Source of the DNA: Skeletonema tropicum | Taxonomy: Eukaryota > Bacillariophyta > Thalassiosirophyceae > Thalassiosirales > Thalassiosiraceae | Reading direction: 5' to 3' | Assembly: GCA_037178625.1 (NCBI GenBank) | Contig: CM074129.1 | Span: 124,001 to 188,000 of the forward strand | DNA: 64,000 bases | Shown here: piece after piece, positions 31,496 to 41,223 of the stretch | Layout: each line of letters begins with the position of its first letter | Numbering within the stretch: the first letter of the stretch is position 1 | Position numbers and translations under genes: made by a program | Notes under the pieces: generated by a model | Seen by the model: the letters and a program-made list of their open reading frames with translations, nothing else | Told to the model about the DNA's origin: nothing | Database searches by the model: none

Positions 31496-32063
31496 GAGGC
31501 ATCGTTAGCAGTATCATCATCAACTGCGAACTCATAGATTGTCCAGCAGAACAGCAGCTCAGTGCGCCAATGAGTATCCGATGATGTACATCTTCGTCAT
31601 AGTTGGGAGCGCTCTCTAGAGCGGGGAGGGAGAAAAAGCAACCCTGTTTCCATGCACTCAATGAAAGCCAAATGATGGTATATGGAGCAGAACTGAGTAC
31701 GGGCAAATGTATGGATTCAATTAGTGTATTTGATTCAACATGCTCGAGAATTAGCTTTACAACAATGAATTATGTATTGAGGCATCGTTAGAAGTACCAT
31801 CATCAACTGCGAACTCATAGATTGTCCAGCAGAACAACAGCTCAGTGGGCCAATAAGTATTCGATGATGTACATCTTCGTCATAGTTGAGAGCACTCTAG
31901 AGCGGGGAGGGAGAAAAAGCAACCCTGTTCCATGCACTCAATGAAAGCCAACAATGATGGTAGAGCAGGCAAAACTGAGTACGGGCAAATGTATGGAATC
32001 AATTAGTGTATTTGATTCAACATGCTCGAGAATTAGCTTTAACAACAATGAATTATATAATCT
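31496..32063. repeat. 283-bp tandem duplication between convergent genes
   Basis: Units 31496-31778 and 31779-32063 both start GAGGCATCGTTAG and end ACAACAATGAATTAT, with scattered differences. They lie between the stops of the LRR gene (31412) and the MFS gene (32157), and could alter the 3' ends of both transcripts. No coding function. Confidence 0.75.
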
Positions 32064-32156
32064 TCTACACTTTGTACAACTCTTGGTGATCTACAATGAG
32101 AGACACTGGCACCGAGACACCGGCACCCTCTGGACGCTTCATTTCGACTATGTAAC

Positions 32157-34386
32157 CTAAATAAAGATTCGACTCGGCTCTTGGGGCTTTGGCTGAAATT
32201 TGGAGTGATAATATTGAAATGTGCTGCTGCTATCCTTCTCCCGATTAGCACCTCCCCCATTAGTATCTTCTTCTTCTTCTTCTAGCAACAATGAATTAAT
32301 CTCATCACTCCTACGTTTTCCAATCTCTATCCGTGAGAATCTCCGTGCCAATTCAAAACAGACTAACGACCAAAGAACCCAAACATACGCAATGGCAAGA
32401 GTTGACCTCACTCCCTTCTCCTGAGACGCACACTCGTCGGGGTTCGAAAAGGTTCCATCTTCCTCAACTTTGCATCCAGGTGCCAAGTGATCTTTTATCA
32501 GGCCTAATACAATTGGAAGAGGTACATCACCCAGCAAGTGTCCTGCGATGGATATAAATGCAAGCGCATTTGGTCTATGAGCCTTATTTACACTCAGCAT
32601 GGCACAGATGTTAATACCAGTCTGAGTAGCAAAGAGTAGTGTCCAGCCGATAAAGAGAAAAATTAGAAAGAAAGTAGCTTCTTGCATCGCCAACGTAGGA
32701 AAGATGCAGAGCATGGCAACTGCCACAAGAGCATTCATTCGAGGGAGGATACTCGCAATAATAGGATGCCGTAATGAATCATTGACACCTTCCCCTCTCA
32801 CATCGCTACTACTATCATCACCAACTCCATATCTTGCCAATATTTTGTCGACTAAAGTCCCTCCCAGCGGAGTACCAATGACCCCCGCCAATGCCGCAGT
32901 AATCCCAAACCATGTAGCTGCAACCTTTTCATCGTCAAATAGTTGTAGTGCAAGGATGAAGGCTCCACCGAACGTTCCCAGGGATGTTACAACTCCGACG
33001 ATGGCGGCCTGACCGCAGCTCAGGGTGACGAGAATTTTGGAGTTGAGGCATATTTTGACTTCGGATAATAGTGTGAATTTGTCCGCCTTGTCCTTGTTAC
33101 CACCACCATTGTTTGACGCATCTGCAGAACTGTTTTTGTTCTCGCTGTTGGATAATGTTCGGGGTGGTGGTAACAATGGCTCTAACGTTGCCGTTGTTGT
33201 TGTTGATGTTGTCAAAGAGGTTCGTCCTTCCTGTTCCTCATCTTCTTTCAGTAATACTTCATCTCTTTCACCAGCAGTAACTTCTTCATCATTATCAACT
33301 TCATCATCATCTCCTTCCACCACCTCTTCCTCCTCCTCCTCCTCCCCACTCAATATCCCTCCATTCGTCCTATCCCTCACAAACGCAAACACAATCAACA
33401 ACGGAAACGATCCAATACACATGATATAATACGCCCAATCCCACCCCCACAACTCACTCGTGGCCATATAACTCCCATAAATATACCCCACACTCAACCC
33501 CTGAAGAAACAAAATAAATCGCAATAAACTGTGCGTGAGTCAAGAAGAGATCTTGAAGGTATAGTATGTGCATACTTATAGGTAACACACCAAACTCACA
33601 AGCGGCAACCCCATCAAAAAGATACTCAACCAAAACCCCGCCCTACCACCCGCCCTATCCTGAATCAACGGCGGTGCAACCACTTGAAATGCCGCCTCGG
33701 CACATCCCGTGGCTATACGACTGAATAATAAGACATAGAATGAATTGTATTGCTTGGCGTTTCCACTCCCGAGGACTCCGAGCCACCACACGCAAAGGCC
33801 GGAGAAGACGAGTGGTTTCCATTTGATTTTGTGGACGTAGTGTCCACTGAGGATTATGGCGATGGTGTACCCTATCATGAAGGCTGCTTGGAGGATTCCC
33901 TGCAGATAAATGGGTTTTGGATCGTATATAGCGAGAGTGGAGATGCGCATGCATGCATTATATAGGATGAGCGCAATAATTTCGACATAACCAAACCAAC
34001 GAACAAACAACAACAAAATTCATCAAATAATAATAATAATATAATCTCACCAAACCAGCATCCGGATTATCCCTCACAACCTCCGGCGCATCCAACGCAC
34101 TAGTACTCAAGAACCCTAAAAATTCCTGAGAAGCTCCCGGAATAATTGCTCGATCTGCCATGGTAATAATATTAATCAATAGAAATAAGGGAAAGAGGTA
34201 GAAGGGCCGTGTGGTGCCCTGTGGATTGTGAAAGGTTGGTAGTTGTAGCGTTACTAGTGATGATGGTGGGCGGCAGCAGCAGTGGTGGCGGCGAGAGGAG
34301 GAGGACTCTTTTTTGATTTGTTTGGAATCGGTGGAGGAGGAGTCGGAGGAGGAGGGATACATTACTTCGTCTAGTGGAGAGCTCAT
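32157..34386 (-). CDS. Spinster-like MFS transporter, three exons
   Basis: Model: exons 34386-34051, 33899-33600 and 33500-32157, with both introns in phase 0. Intron 1 is 34050-33900 (GTGAGA...TATCTGCAG); intron 2 is 33599-33501 (GTGAGT...TTTCTTCAG). This joins three frames into about 659 residues. The Ser-rich N-tail is followed by PLFLLINIITMADRAIIPG, the TM1/DR motif of spinster-type transporters. Then come FMIGYTIAIILSGHYVHKIK (TM2-loop), RIATGCAEAAFQVVAPPLIQ (TM4) and GLSVGYIYGSYM. A long acidic loop (EEEEEEVVEGDDDE) sits between the two halves, and IGTPLGGTLVDKILARYG lies in the second half. Spinster relatives export sphingolipid/lysolipid-type solutes; the substrate here is unknown. 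The membrane (plasma or endolysosomal) is not determinable. Confidence 0.85.
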
Positions 34387-34440
34387 TTTTCTTATTGACT
34401 GACTGATAGTAATAATATATAAATTATGGAGTATGAATGA

Positions 34441-34450
34441 TGTCTAGAGA
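34441..34450 (-). promoter_or_regulatory. TCTAGAGAGG half-palindrome upstream of the MFS gene
   Basis: Lies 55-64 bp upstream of the MFS start codon (ATG at 34386, minus strand), a position similar to the CT/GA palindrome of other genes in the window. Confidence 0.3.
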
Positions 34451-34733
34451 GGCTATTGGAGCATTATTTACCTATTCCGTAGTGATTGATACGAGATGTG
34501 TTTTTTCGTCATGGTTCACGTTCTTTCACGTTGATGCTGCATTGCTGCAGGAGGGGTGGCCTCAACCTGTCCGCGAAATCGTTACATGTGTAACTGCTGG
34601 CTTCCTCGCTGATGACGTAGGAATTTAATTCCTACGTAAACTTGTACTAGGATCTGTAACATCGGGTTACATGGGTAGGGAGGCTGAACCTCTACGAAAA
34701 GTCTAACATGAAATAACCCCATTATTAATGAAC

Positions 34734-35171
34734 TCAACCAATTACATGCAACTTTCCAACTACATCGAGAATCAAATTCTCTCCAATACGCTTTGCAACC
34801 TCTTCCTTGTTGTAATCTGCATCATATAATTCGACATCTTCATACTCACCAACTTCATTCTTCCGGAGCATTCGAATGTCTACCTTGTATGGCTTTGCTT
34901 CTTTCCCCCACTTCTTACTAGACGATTGACTTATCATCCACTTGTTGTAATGTTTATCATGAATCACCATGACACGAAATGGTCGTTGCACCGTAGTAGC
35001 GTTTGCTCCATTTCCAATCTTCACGTTTGCAATAATAACAACATCCCTCTCGATGAGAATATCCTCAGCAACTACTTCACCATCTTCATTTGATTTAATA
35101 CGTTCGGGCGGAGAAGCTATCCAACGCTGCACCAATGATTTCACTTTCCTTTCTTTGCTTGTAGAACCCAT
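34734..35171 (-). CDS. Element H ORF, C-terminal part, unrecognised
   Basis: 145 residues from ATG 35171. Composition is protein-like: alternating hydrophobic strands (DILIERDVVIIANVKIGNGA, FRVMVIHDKHYNKWMISQSS), a charged middle (DIRMLRKNEVGEYEDVELYD) and a closing helix. It overlaps the 3' end of the upstream ORF by about 30 bp in another frame, so the two are either a frameshifted single gene or overlapping genes. No known domain is recognised and no DDE residues can be assigned. Confidence 0.45.
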   Translation of the reverse strand: MGSTSKERKVKSLVQRWIASPPERIKSNEDGEVVAEDILIERDVVIIANVKIGNGANATTVQRPFRVMVIHDKHYNKWMISQSSSKKWGKEAKPYKVDIRMLRKNEVGEYEDVELYDADYNKEEVAKRIGENLILDVVGKLHVIG

Positions 35172-35524
35172 AACATGTTCTGTGCAAGCAAGGCTTGCAC
35201 TTGCAATTCGGAGGGTGCATTATTGACGGAAGTTGTGTCATTAATATTATTCATAGTAGATGTTTTGACAAGACGCTGCGTTGCAGGGGACGACCCATTC
35301 TCCCCATGTCGCTCCGCCTGTACCTCTTTGGACGAAACAGCATTCGACTCAATTTCATTATTGATGTTGTTTTGGGCAATGGAGGTGTTGCTGTGACTTT
35401 TTTGGTTGTCGACATATTTTGGATTTACCTTCCTCAATCGTTTCGAGCCTACTTCTACTGTGTCCCCTCTCTCTTTACGCTGCTTGTCAGCCCATTCATC
35501 ATACTTCATTTTGTTTGACGACAT
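35141..35524 (-). CDS. Element H ORF, N-terminal part, unrecognised
   Basis: 127 residues from ATG 35524. A basic N-terminus (KMKYDEWADKQRKERG, SKRLRKVNPKYV) is followed by an Asn/Ser-rich linker. The frame stops just inside the next ORF. The basic head could bind nucleic acid or act as a nuclear signal. Absence of good splice sites at the junction favours a frameshift (true or assembly) joining it to 34734-35171 as one protein of about 270 residues. Confidence 0.45.
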   Translation of the reverse strand: MSSNKMKYDEWADKQRKERGDTVEVGSKRLRKVNPKYVDNQKSHSNTSIAQNNINNEIESNAVSSKEVQAERHGENGSSPATQRLVKTSTMNNINDTTSVNNAPSELQVQALLAQNMLWVLQAKKGK

Positions 35525-36126
35525 ATTGTTGATGATCTATGTTGTCTATTTAATGTTCCATGGTGAATCTCTCTCTCATGGACACTATTATTTTTATTTG
35601 ATGGTCGGTGGTGGTGGCTCGGGAAACTTGTCAGCCAAATCGTTACATGTGTAACTCTCAGATGTCTCGTGGCTGCCACACTATTAGCAAAAATGGTTAC
35701 AGGAGTAACTGTCCGATGTCTCGTGGCTGACAACTTGGTTACTTAGCGGAATTAGTATGGTTCTACGTACGAGGCCACCCCTCCTATTGCTGCTGCTGCA
35801 TGGACATAAAGCAGTGTTGGCGGACTTTTTGAGATGGGCATCTGAATCTCCTGTCCGCCCGTGCTGAATCCACTGTAATCCGTCGTTTTACCACTGTTCG
35901 ATCTCGTTGAAAAGTATCTCCACCCACAATTTTTACTTTTTGGGAGCAAAATCTTTGTTGTGTTAGTCTGCTGTGTCTTTGTATCTCTAATGAATCATTT
36001 GCTTTGTTTCCCATCTCTAATTCAGTGCTTGGTAGTTCATCGATAGACTCATTGATACTTCACCAATCTAGAGCAAGTTCATATCCATGCTTGCTGCTTG
36101 GAATCCTCTGGCATCATATATATATG

Positions 36127-36222
36127 TAACAGAAATTTTAAAGTACGTCTGGTGGGCCCTCAAGAGGCGTCATTATCTGAACTAAGTGATAACAAACATG
36201 TGCTGCAGTAGCTATTATTTCC
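36127..36222 (-). repeat. C repeat copy 1 (short retroposon)
   Basis: Starts TAACAGAAATTTTAAAGTAC, then GTCTGGTGGGCCCTCAAGAG, to GCAGTAGCTATTATTTCC. It nearly matches 37948-38043; shorter relatives are near 53385 (opposite strand), 59150 and 28509. On the minus strand it ends in a (TA)n tail. Confidence 0.6.
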
Positions 36223-36269
36223 CAGATCGCACCCCCCTCTGGCATCACCTTTCAGGAGGAGAATAGATC

Positions 36270-37290
36270 AACCGCTGCTGTGCCCTCTAACACACACCAC
36301 TATTTCATCCTACGTCATCGCACTGAGCACCAAAGGAATCGACGTCATCGCCGTTCCTGCTTCAATTGTGACTCTTCAGTACACTCTTCACAAGGAATAC
36401 CTCAAGCTGCATGGCCACCTACCATCCATTCATCAACCGCTGGTCGGATCCTGTCCCATGTAGCGCCCTTTTCCCAGCATATCTACGGTACATTGCTGCC
36501 ACTCTTTCTCTACAGTGGGTTGATGGGTGCTCAGCGTTTCCGTCTTCATATGAATGAGAGGTGGAGAGGTTAAAGGTAGAGAGTAGGTAGAGAAGTATCT
36601 CTCCTATAAAAGATGTAAAGATACAAATTATTGATGACACGAACTTATGTGATCTTGACATTAGATCTCTGTCGTATCTATTAGCTTCGGACATCTTGTT
36701 TTCCAAGCACTTGCGTAGCAGAATTTGGATATCATTTTGCTTGTTTTTGTCAGCATCCTTACTCCCTCTAATATGTTGCGAGGGTGGCTACATACTTACA
36801 GTACTTATGTACTTATCACATGGAAAAGTTATGGCTGATAGGCAACCACGTTTGGTACTGATTTTCTTTCTCTCTTTCTTCCAATGTTCGCAACTCCCTC
36901 TTTTGAGGATTCGGTGGTGGTAAGTAATAAGTATGTATCGTACTCTTTGAATCGATCTCAGCTCGGTGCGTCTTTGTGACCCGCGTACACAGATGTAGAT
37001 GATAGTGCAGCAATCACTACGATCATAGAGCCACAGGCATGAGCATGAGCATAACAAGTCGAAGTCGAGGTCTCTTTTTTCTACATCGTCTAAGTCAGAC
37101 TCAGACTGCTTCATGTAAATCCATCGTGCTGATCGCAGCAACGCTAATGCTGGTGATATATTGGTTCAAGAGACGCGTTGAAATCTTTGCTGCCAAATCG
37201 CAGGGTGATGGATACATCAGCAAACGCATCGACGGAAGCTATCACACAGCAGGAGCATCTCCAGTTGGAGAACGGGACAAACTCTGACCC
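36270..37290 (-). pseudogene. J repeat copy 2: decayed gene, inverted partner of 28.6-29.5 kb
   Basis: Minus-strand counterpart of J copy 1. From ATG at about 37111 it reads MKQSESDLDDVEKRDLDFDL then LCSCSC. Further down, in other frames, are NDIQILLRKCLENKMSEANR and MSEANRYDRDLMSRSHKF. GT-AG-like borders (for example TACTGTAAGTATG near 36800) suggest former introns. Frames are broken in both copies. The two copies face each other and enclose the LRR, MFS and H region. Confidence 0.45.
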
Positions 37291-37562
37291 ATCCACCTAA
37301 GTTGCAAATAACTTTGTCGGCTAATATTTCTTTGTATGGTGTGTTAGACAGCGGCAGTGTATTGTCGCGGCCTTCTAGCCGTCTTGTGGCCGCAGGGCAT
37401 GTGGCCGTGGCTCGCACCGACCATGGAACATGGAGACATTATGTATTTTACCAAAAGAAGAATTATCATTTTACTGAGAGAAGGTTCATATTGAGAATAT
37501 CTGGCGACACAGTGAAGGAGGAGAATCCTTTCTCTCGTCTACTTATTGTACCTATAATATAT

Positions 37563-37586
37563 CCGTAGGCCAGGCCAAAATGGGGG
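37563..37586 (+). repeat. A-family left-end fragment
   Basis: CCGTAGGCCAGGCCAAAATG and the following GGGG are identical to the left end of A copy 1 (12573 on). Nothing more of the element follows; a B element starts 10 bp later. Confidence 0.6.
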
Positions 37587-37595
37587 TGTTACTAG

Positions 37596-37841
37596 CTACA
37601 GGGGTCAAAAAACGTGAATTACAGAAAAAGTGTCTAACGATATTGAGCGAACAGCTAGCATTTTCTGATGTGACAGTGAAAAAGTCATCTTCCCGCCCGA
37701 ATTTGGTAGGAGTAGCTACTGTAGGAATCGTAGTACGTGTACGTAGAAAAACTTTGCAGGCTTATTCTCTCTCCTCCACAAAATGCGGGAAGCATTTTTT
37801 GGGTGTGTACCAATTCCTACAATTTTGTGTACGTAGTTAGC
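37596..37841 (+). mobile_element. B-family MITE copy 1, right end missing
   Basis: Begins CTACAGGGGTCAAAAAACG and matches B copy 2 (62261-62544) almost base for base, apart from a 7-bp CAAAAAA difference. It stops before the right TIR, about 35 bp short. The frame shared by both copies is a by-product of this identity. Confidence 0.75.
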
Positions 37842-37947
37842 ACTTTGTAATCTAGAATTTTTTATTCCGGCAACTTTTATTACTATCCCAGCAAGTAATA
37901 TATTTAAAGAATCATCTCTTTCTGACAGCTTTTGGAGACACTATATA

Positions 37948-38043
37948 TAACAGAAATTTTAAAGTACGTCTGGTGGGCCCTCAAGAGGCGACATTATCTA
38001 CGCTAAGTGATAACGAACATGTGCTGCAGTAGCTATTATTTCC
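37948..38043 (-). repeat. C repeat copy 2 (short retroposon)
   Basis: Nearly identical to 36127-36222. Its flanks carry an inverted pair, CAGCTTTTGGA (about 37928) and TCCAAAAGCTG (about 38041). Confidence 0.6.
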
Positions 38044-38107
38044 AAAAGCTGGTAATTTATGTACCCGGACAACTTTTATTACCCGCTCTTACCAGCACTT
38101 TTTATTT

Positions 38108-38395
38108 TTGTTGGCGTTTCGTGGGCGTGGGCCAGCGTACAAGGCATATCTTTTCCATCGGGAGGATCCAGCCAAAGTAGCTAGAGGTAGCGTCCATATG
38201 CTATCTATCTTTGTTCGTCGAAGACATCGGTTCCAATCCGAACGAAACCGCAGAATTGATGAAATCAGCCGACATGATTGCTACAACTTCTTTGGTCTTT
38301 ATCCCAATCAGTTCATGCAACTTTTCCGTCATTGTCGTATACCAGATCGAACCCAATCCTCTACTAAATACACTGCACCACCAACAAGTCCATGA
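38108..38395 (+). pseudogene. Possible Harbinger-type transposase N-terminal fragment
   Basis: A 95-residue frame with RRRHRFQSERNRRIDEISRH, then CYNFFGLYPNQFMQLFRHCR and IPD. The pattern of an aromatic-rich helix F.L....F..L...(R)IPD before a lost catalytic domain resembles the N-terminal region of PIF/Harbinger nucleases. The frame ends abruptly in simple CATGACAA repeats and the DDE domain is absent. Confidence 0.35.
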
Positions 38396-38647
38396 CAAGT
38401 AAGTCCATGACCATGACAATTAAGTTTATAATGACAAGTGTACGACAATTCTGACATGCACGACAATGGAGCTTCTAGTAAGTAATAGAGTATGATATTA
38501 AGAGAAAGAGAGTAGAAAAGCCTGCAGGTATGATACACCCTAGATCTGTTAGTTTAGCAACGGAGATGAGAGAGAGAGAAGATGAAAAGCCGCTAGTGTG
38601 GCAAGAGAGGGCATTGAGCCAGAGAATGAAGCGGTCATCAAAGAGTC

Positions 38648-38998
38648 TTACTTTGTCTTATGCTTGTCAGAAAATTTCTTAATGACTCTCGTCCAGTCAT
38701 TGTCCAGTGGAGCTTTCCGCTCGCCTGCAAGCCAGTTCTTGAAAGTTGTCTCACTCATAAAGGAGCTATCAGTTTCATCTGCAAATTTCCTCATCACTCT
38801 ATACTTGGATATTCTCACATTGTCTTTGTATTCAACTTCTCCATTATCTCGGGCAATCCTGAGAGCTCGGTGCATCATGTCATTCCACTGATCAAGCATA
38901 CCTTTGACTGAGCGAGGCGCACCCTTCCATACCATGTCGTCCGAATCATCATCTTTCTTTGGGTGTCCCTTGATAGAAATATCTTTTGCTTTGTTGTT
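38648..38998 (-). pseudogene. Uncharacterised coding fragment
   Basis: A 95-residue frame from ATG 38935, open further upstream to about 38998 (KDISIKGHPKKDDDSDD). It includes VKGMLDQWNDMMHRALRIAR and FMSETTFKNWLAGERKAPLD, ending DKHKTK. This reads as real protein, rich in Trp, Arg and Lys, perhaps DNA-binding (a helix-turn-helix-like SETTFKNWL). No start is certain. More broken coding-like pieces lie upstream on the same strand (39078-39326), so a decayed gene is likely. Confidence 0.35.
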
Positions 38999-39291
38999 GT
39001 GAAGATCTTATACTATATCTTATACTCATTGGCTGTGATTAAGTGTTTCGGCGAGTCAATAAAAGATGCTGGGAAGGTTACAAGAGGCAACACGAAGAGA
39101 TGCCTGCTTGGGTTTGGAGCTGGTGTGATAGTAGTAATTTTGGTAGGTTGAAGTTGTTGTGCGTAGAAGAATCAATTATGCATTGTGAATCTGCAATTGC
39201 TGCATCCGGAGGACACCCTGCTCCTCCGTCCAAGATGTTTGTCTTTTTGGTTGAGGAAATGCGATTTCTTGACGACATCGTAAATAGCGGA

Positions 39292-39770
39292 TTAGAGATC
39301 TCTATTTTGGCACTGCGGGCGTGCATGTGTTACAGACACGGTAGAGAATAAAAGAAGTGATACAAAGTGTAAGATATCCTTAAATCTCCTTAAGCTGCGT
39401 GGCAAGTTGCCATTCTTCAAGAGGCGGAAATGCCTGACTGTTGCATCAATCTGCTTGCCACTGCCATCAGAATTGCATATGAAGGAAACCCCTGCAGCCA
39501 TCTTCTCCACCCAGAATTTGTTGAAGGCATCCGTGTTTCTTCTGCTACGATGCATCAGGATCCAGATACGTGGAAGAAGGATAGAGGCGTGCCTCCAGTC
39601 TCTGAGGCAAGGACGCGTAAGCTTGCAAACTGACACTGGTATGCACTGAAGAAGATGCCCCAAACGTTCCCCCATTCGCGCCATTCTTTGCGCAAGCAGT
39701 TCAGTCGTTTTACACGCATCAAGATCAAGCGCATGTGATCCGACAGGTCACAGTAGAAGAAGAAGTCCAT
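39292..39770 (-). pseudogene. Broken coding-like region, unknown
   Basis: Two overlapping frames on the minus strand (39770-39555 and 39684-39292) contain HMRLILMRVKRLNCLRKEWR and AFNKFWVEKMAAGVSFICNS. They look like one reading with a frameshift. No family is recognised. Context is degenerate transposon DNA. Confidence 0.25.
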
Positions 39771-40364
39771 GCATTACTATAGATAGTTGTAGAGCTATCA
39801 GAGACAGTTTATGATAATTCGAGAAGAAAAGTGGCCTTGCGCTTGTTTTCTTGCTTTTCCATTGATACTGTTCGAGTTACTCGCCGACCTTGATAATTCA
39901 AGCTCATCTCTACATCGTACATCGCAGCATTTTGTTACAGGGATTTTGTCTGCCAAGAGGTCCTCTTGATCATTGCCAACAGGTACTACTGATCCTTTAC
40001 TGCTAACTGCATAGTCCGGCAGCCGGCAGAGGTGAATGCATCCTTAAGAGCCTTGGAGTTTGACTTGTTGAGTTTGTTGTTCTCTCTGCTCTTCTTGTTC
40101 TCGTTGTAATTTTGTGCTTCTCTGTCTCTTATATCAGTCTTGGATGCATTTTTGAGGACCTCAACTTGACACAAACCTATCCAAACTCATCATTAACTGA
40201 TTAGCATCGGACACTACTTCGTTGGTTTGAAATTGCTGGCATAACATTCTTTGGTCTTTGATGACTTCGGACTTCGGCTTTGCTTTGGCACGTTGCACAT
40301 TGTGGAGCAGGCAGATCTACTGGAAGCAATGGGATGACTCCGTGCATTTGAGCCTTCCGCAATC

Positions 40365-40523
40365 ATGAGCGAGGCGTTGTCAAAGTGTGTTTCCGAATGG
40401 GAGAAATTGAAGGGCATGTCTCCTCGTGATGAAGATCCAAACTTTGTGGAGGTAGGACGGCATGCGGGGACAGCCTCAGTCGATCTTGCTTGTGCTTTCT
40501 CAAAACACATAATCTTCTTCTAA
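40365..40523 (+). pseudogene. Short coding-like fragment
   Basis: 52 residues from ATG 40365: MSEALSKCVSEWEKLKGMSP, then RDEDPNFVEVGRHAGTAS, ending SKHIIFF and TAA. It is more protein-like than the overlapping minus-strand frame 40214-40510. Probably the end of a decayed element gene. Confidence 0.25.
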
Positions 40524-40850
40524 CCATCTTCATGTGTAAGCTACATTAGACGCAAATAGCCTTAAAACGGTAACGTTTTTCATTAAGGTTAGGCGATTCT
40601 TCTTACACACAGCTGACCCTTTCTCTTTATTCAACGTCGGAATCCATACATTGGCAAATAACCCTAGTGGTATCTGATTTTAAGGTTGCGTAAAAGTTAC
40701 CTCCGGCTCGAGTGATAGATGGATTCGTTTTTTCCAAGCGCGCGGAGCCTCCTTCTCCTCCACGCGCGGCGCTTGAGGGGCTTTCCAAGCATGACAGCGA
40801 TGGCCACCTAACAAGTGGAAGAATAAGTTGCCAATAATATAAATTGTTGG

Positions 40851-41004
40851 AATAAAAGGTGCTCAAAAAACTTAATAACTAGTGTAATAATTGACTAAAT
40901 TAAAGTTATCCCTAAATTTATAAAAGATGCGGAATGAGGAATAAAAGATGCTGCAGCGCTATAAAAAGTGCTGAGAATAAAAAAGTTTCACAATAAAAAA
41001 TGCT
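40851..41004 (+). repeat. Cluster of ATAAAARRTGC motifs
   Basis: Five copies of ATAAAA(A/G)(G/A)TGC at about 40852, 40920, 40941, 40961 and 40993. The last four are spaced about 20-30 bp apart. One more plus copy lies at 39059 and an inverted copy (AGCACTTTTTAT) at 38094. Such clustering is typical of transposase-binding subterminal repeats. Confidence 0.45.
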
Positions 41005-41223
41005 ATCTAGTAAACGGTCGTCAAAATGGCTCTTTTTTTTTAGCCCCAATTGGGGCTAAAAATCTTGAACTGATTCCTATGTGGACTTTCTACAGGAGAT
41101 GCTTGACTCTTTCTCTTTTTCCCTCCTCACCTCCAATTCTGAGCTCACAGGATGCTCTCCATGACGACCTCTGCTCTTACACCCCTAACGCCACACACGA
41201 AACGAATACACCTTGTTATGTTA

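Larger units (their letters stand above)
34549..35785 (-). mobile_element. Element H: 1237-bp TIR transposon, 8-bp target duplication
   Basis: Exact inverted ends AGGAGGGGTGGCCTC (34549-34563) and GAGGCCACCCCTCCT (35771-35785) are flanked by a perfect 8-bp duplication ATTGCTGC (34541-34548 and 35786-35793). Near each end is GTTACATGTGTAAC (34581-34594, 35642-35655), with a variant GTTACAGGAGTAAC at 35696-35709. An 8-bp duplication fits hAT or other 8-bp-target superfamilies. The coding content does not look like a known transposase. A near-perfect palindrome ACGTAGGAATTTAATTCCTACGT lies at about 34615-34637. Confidence 0.85.

Noticed and set aside
32221..33429. Several plus-strand frames over the MFS exons
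   Set aside because: Antisense shadows rich in Ser/Leu caused by the acidic and low-complexity parts of the real minus-strand gene.
37580..37840. 86-residue frame shared by the two B elements
   Set aside because: The whole MITE is nearly identical, so shared frames carry no evidence. Composition is not protein-like and the frame spans the TIR.
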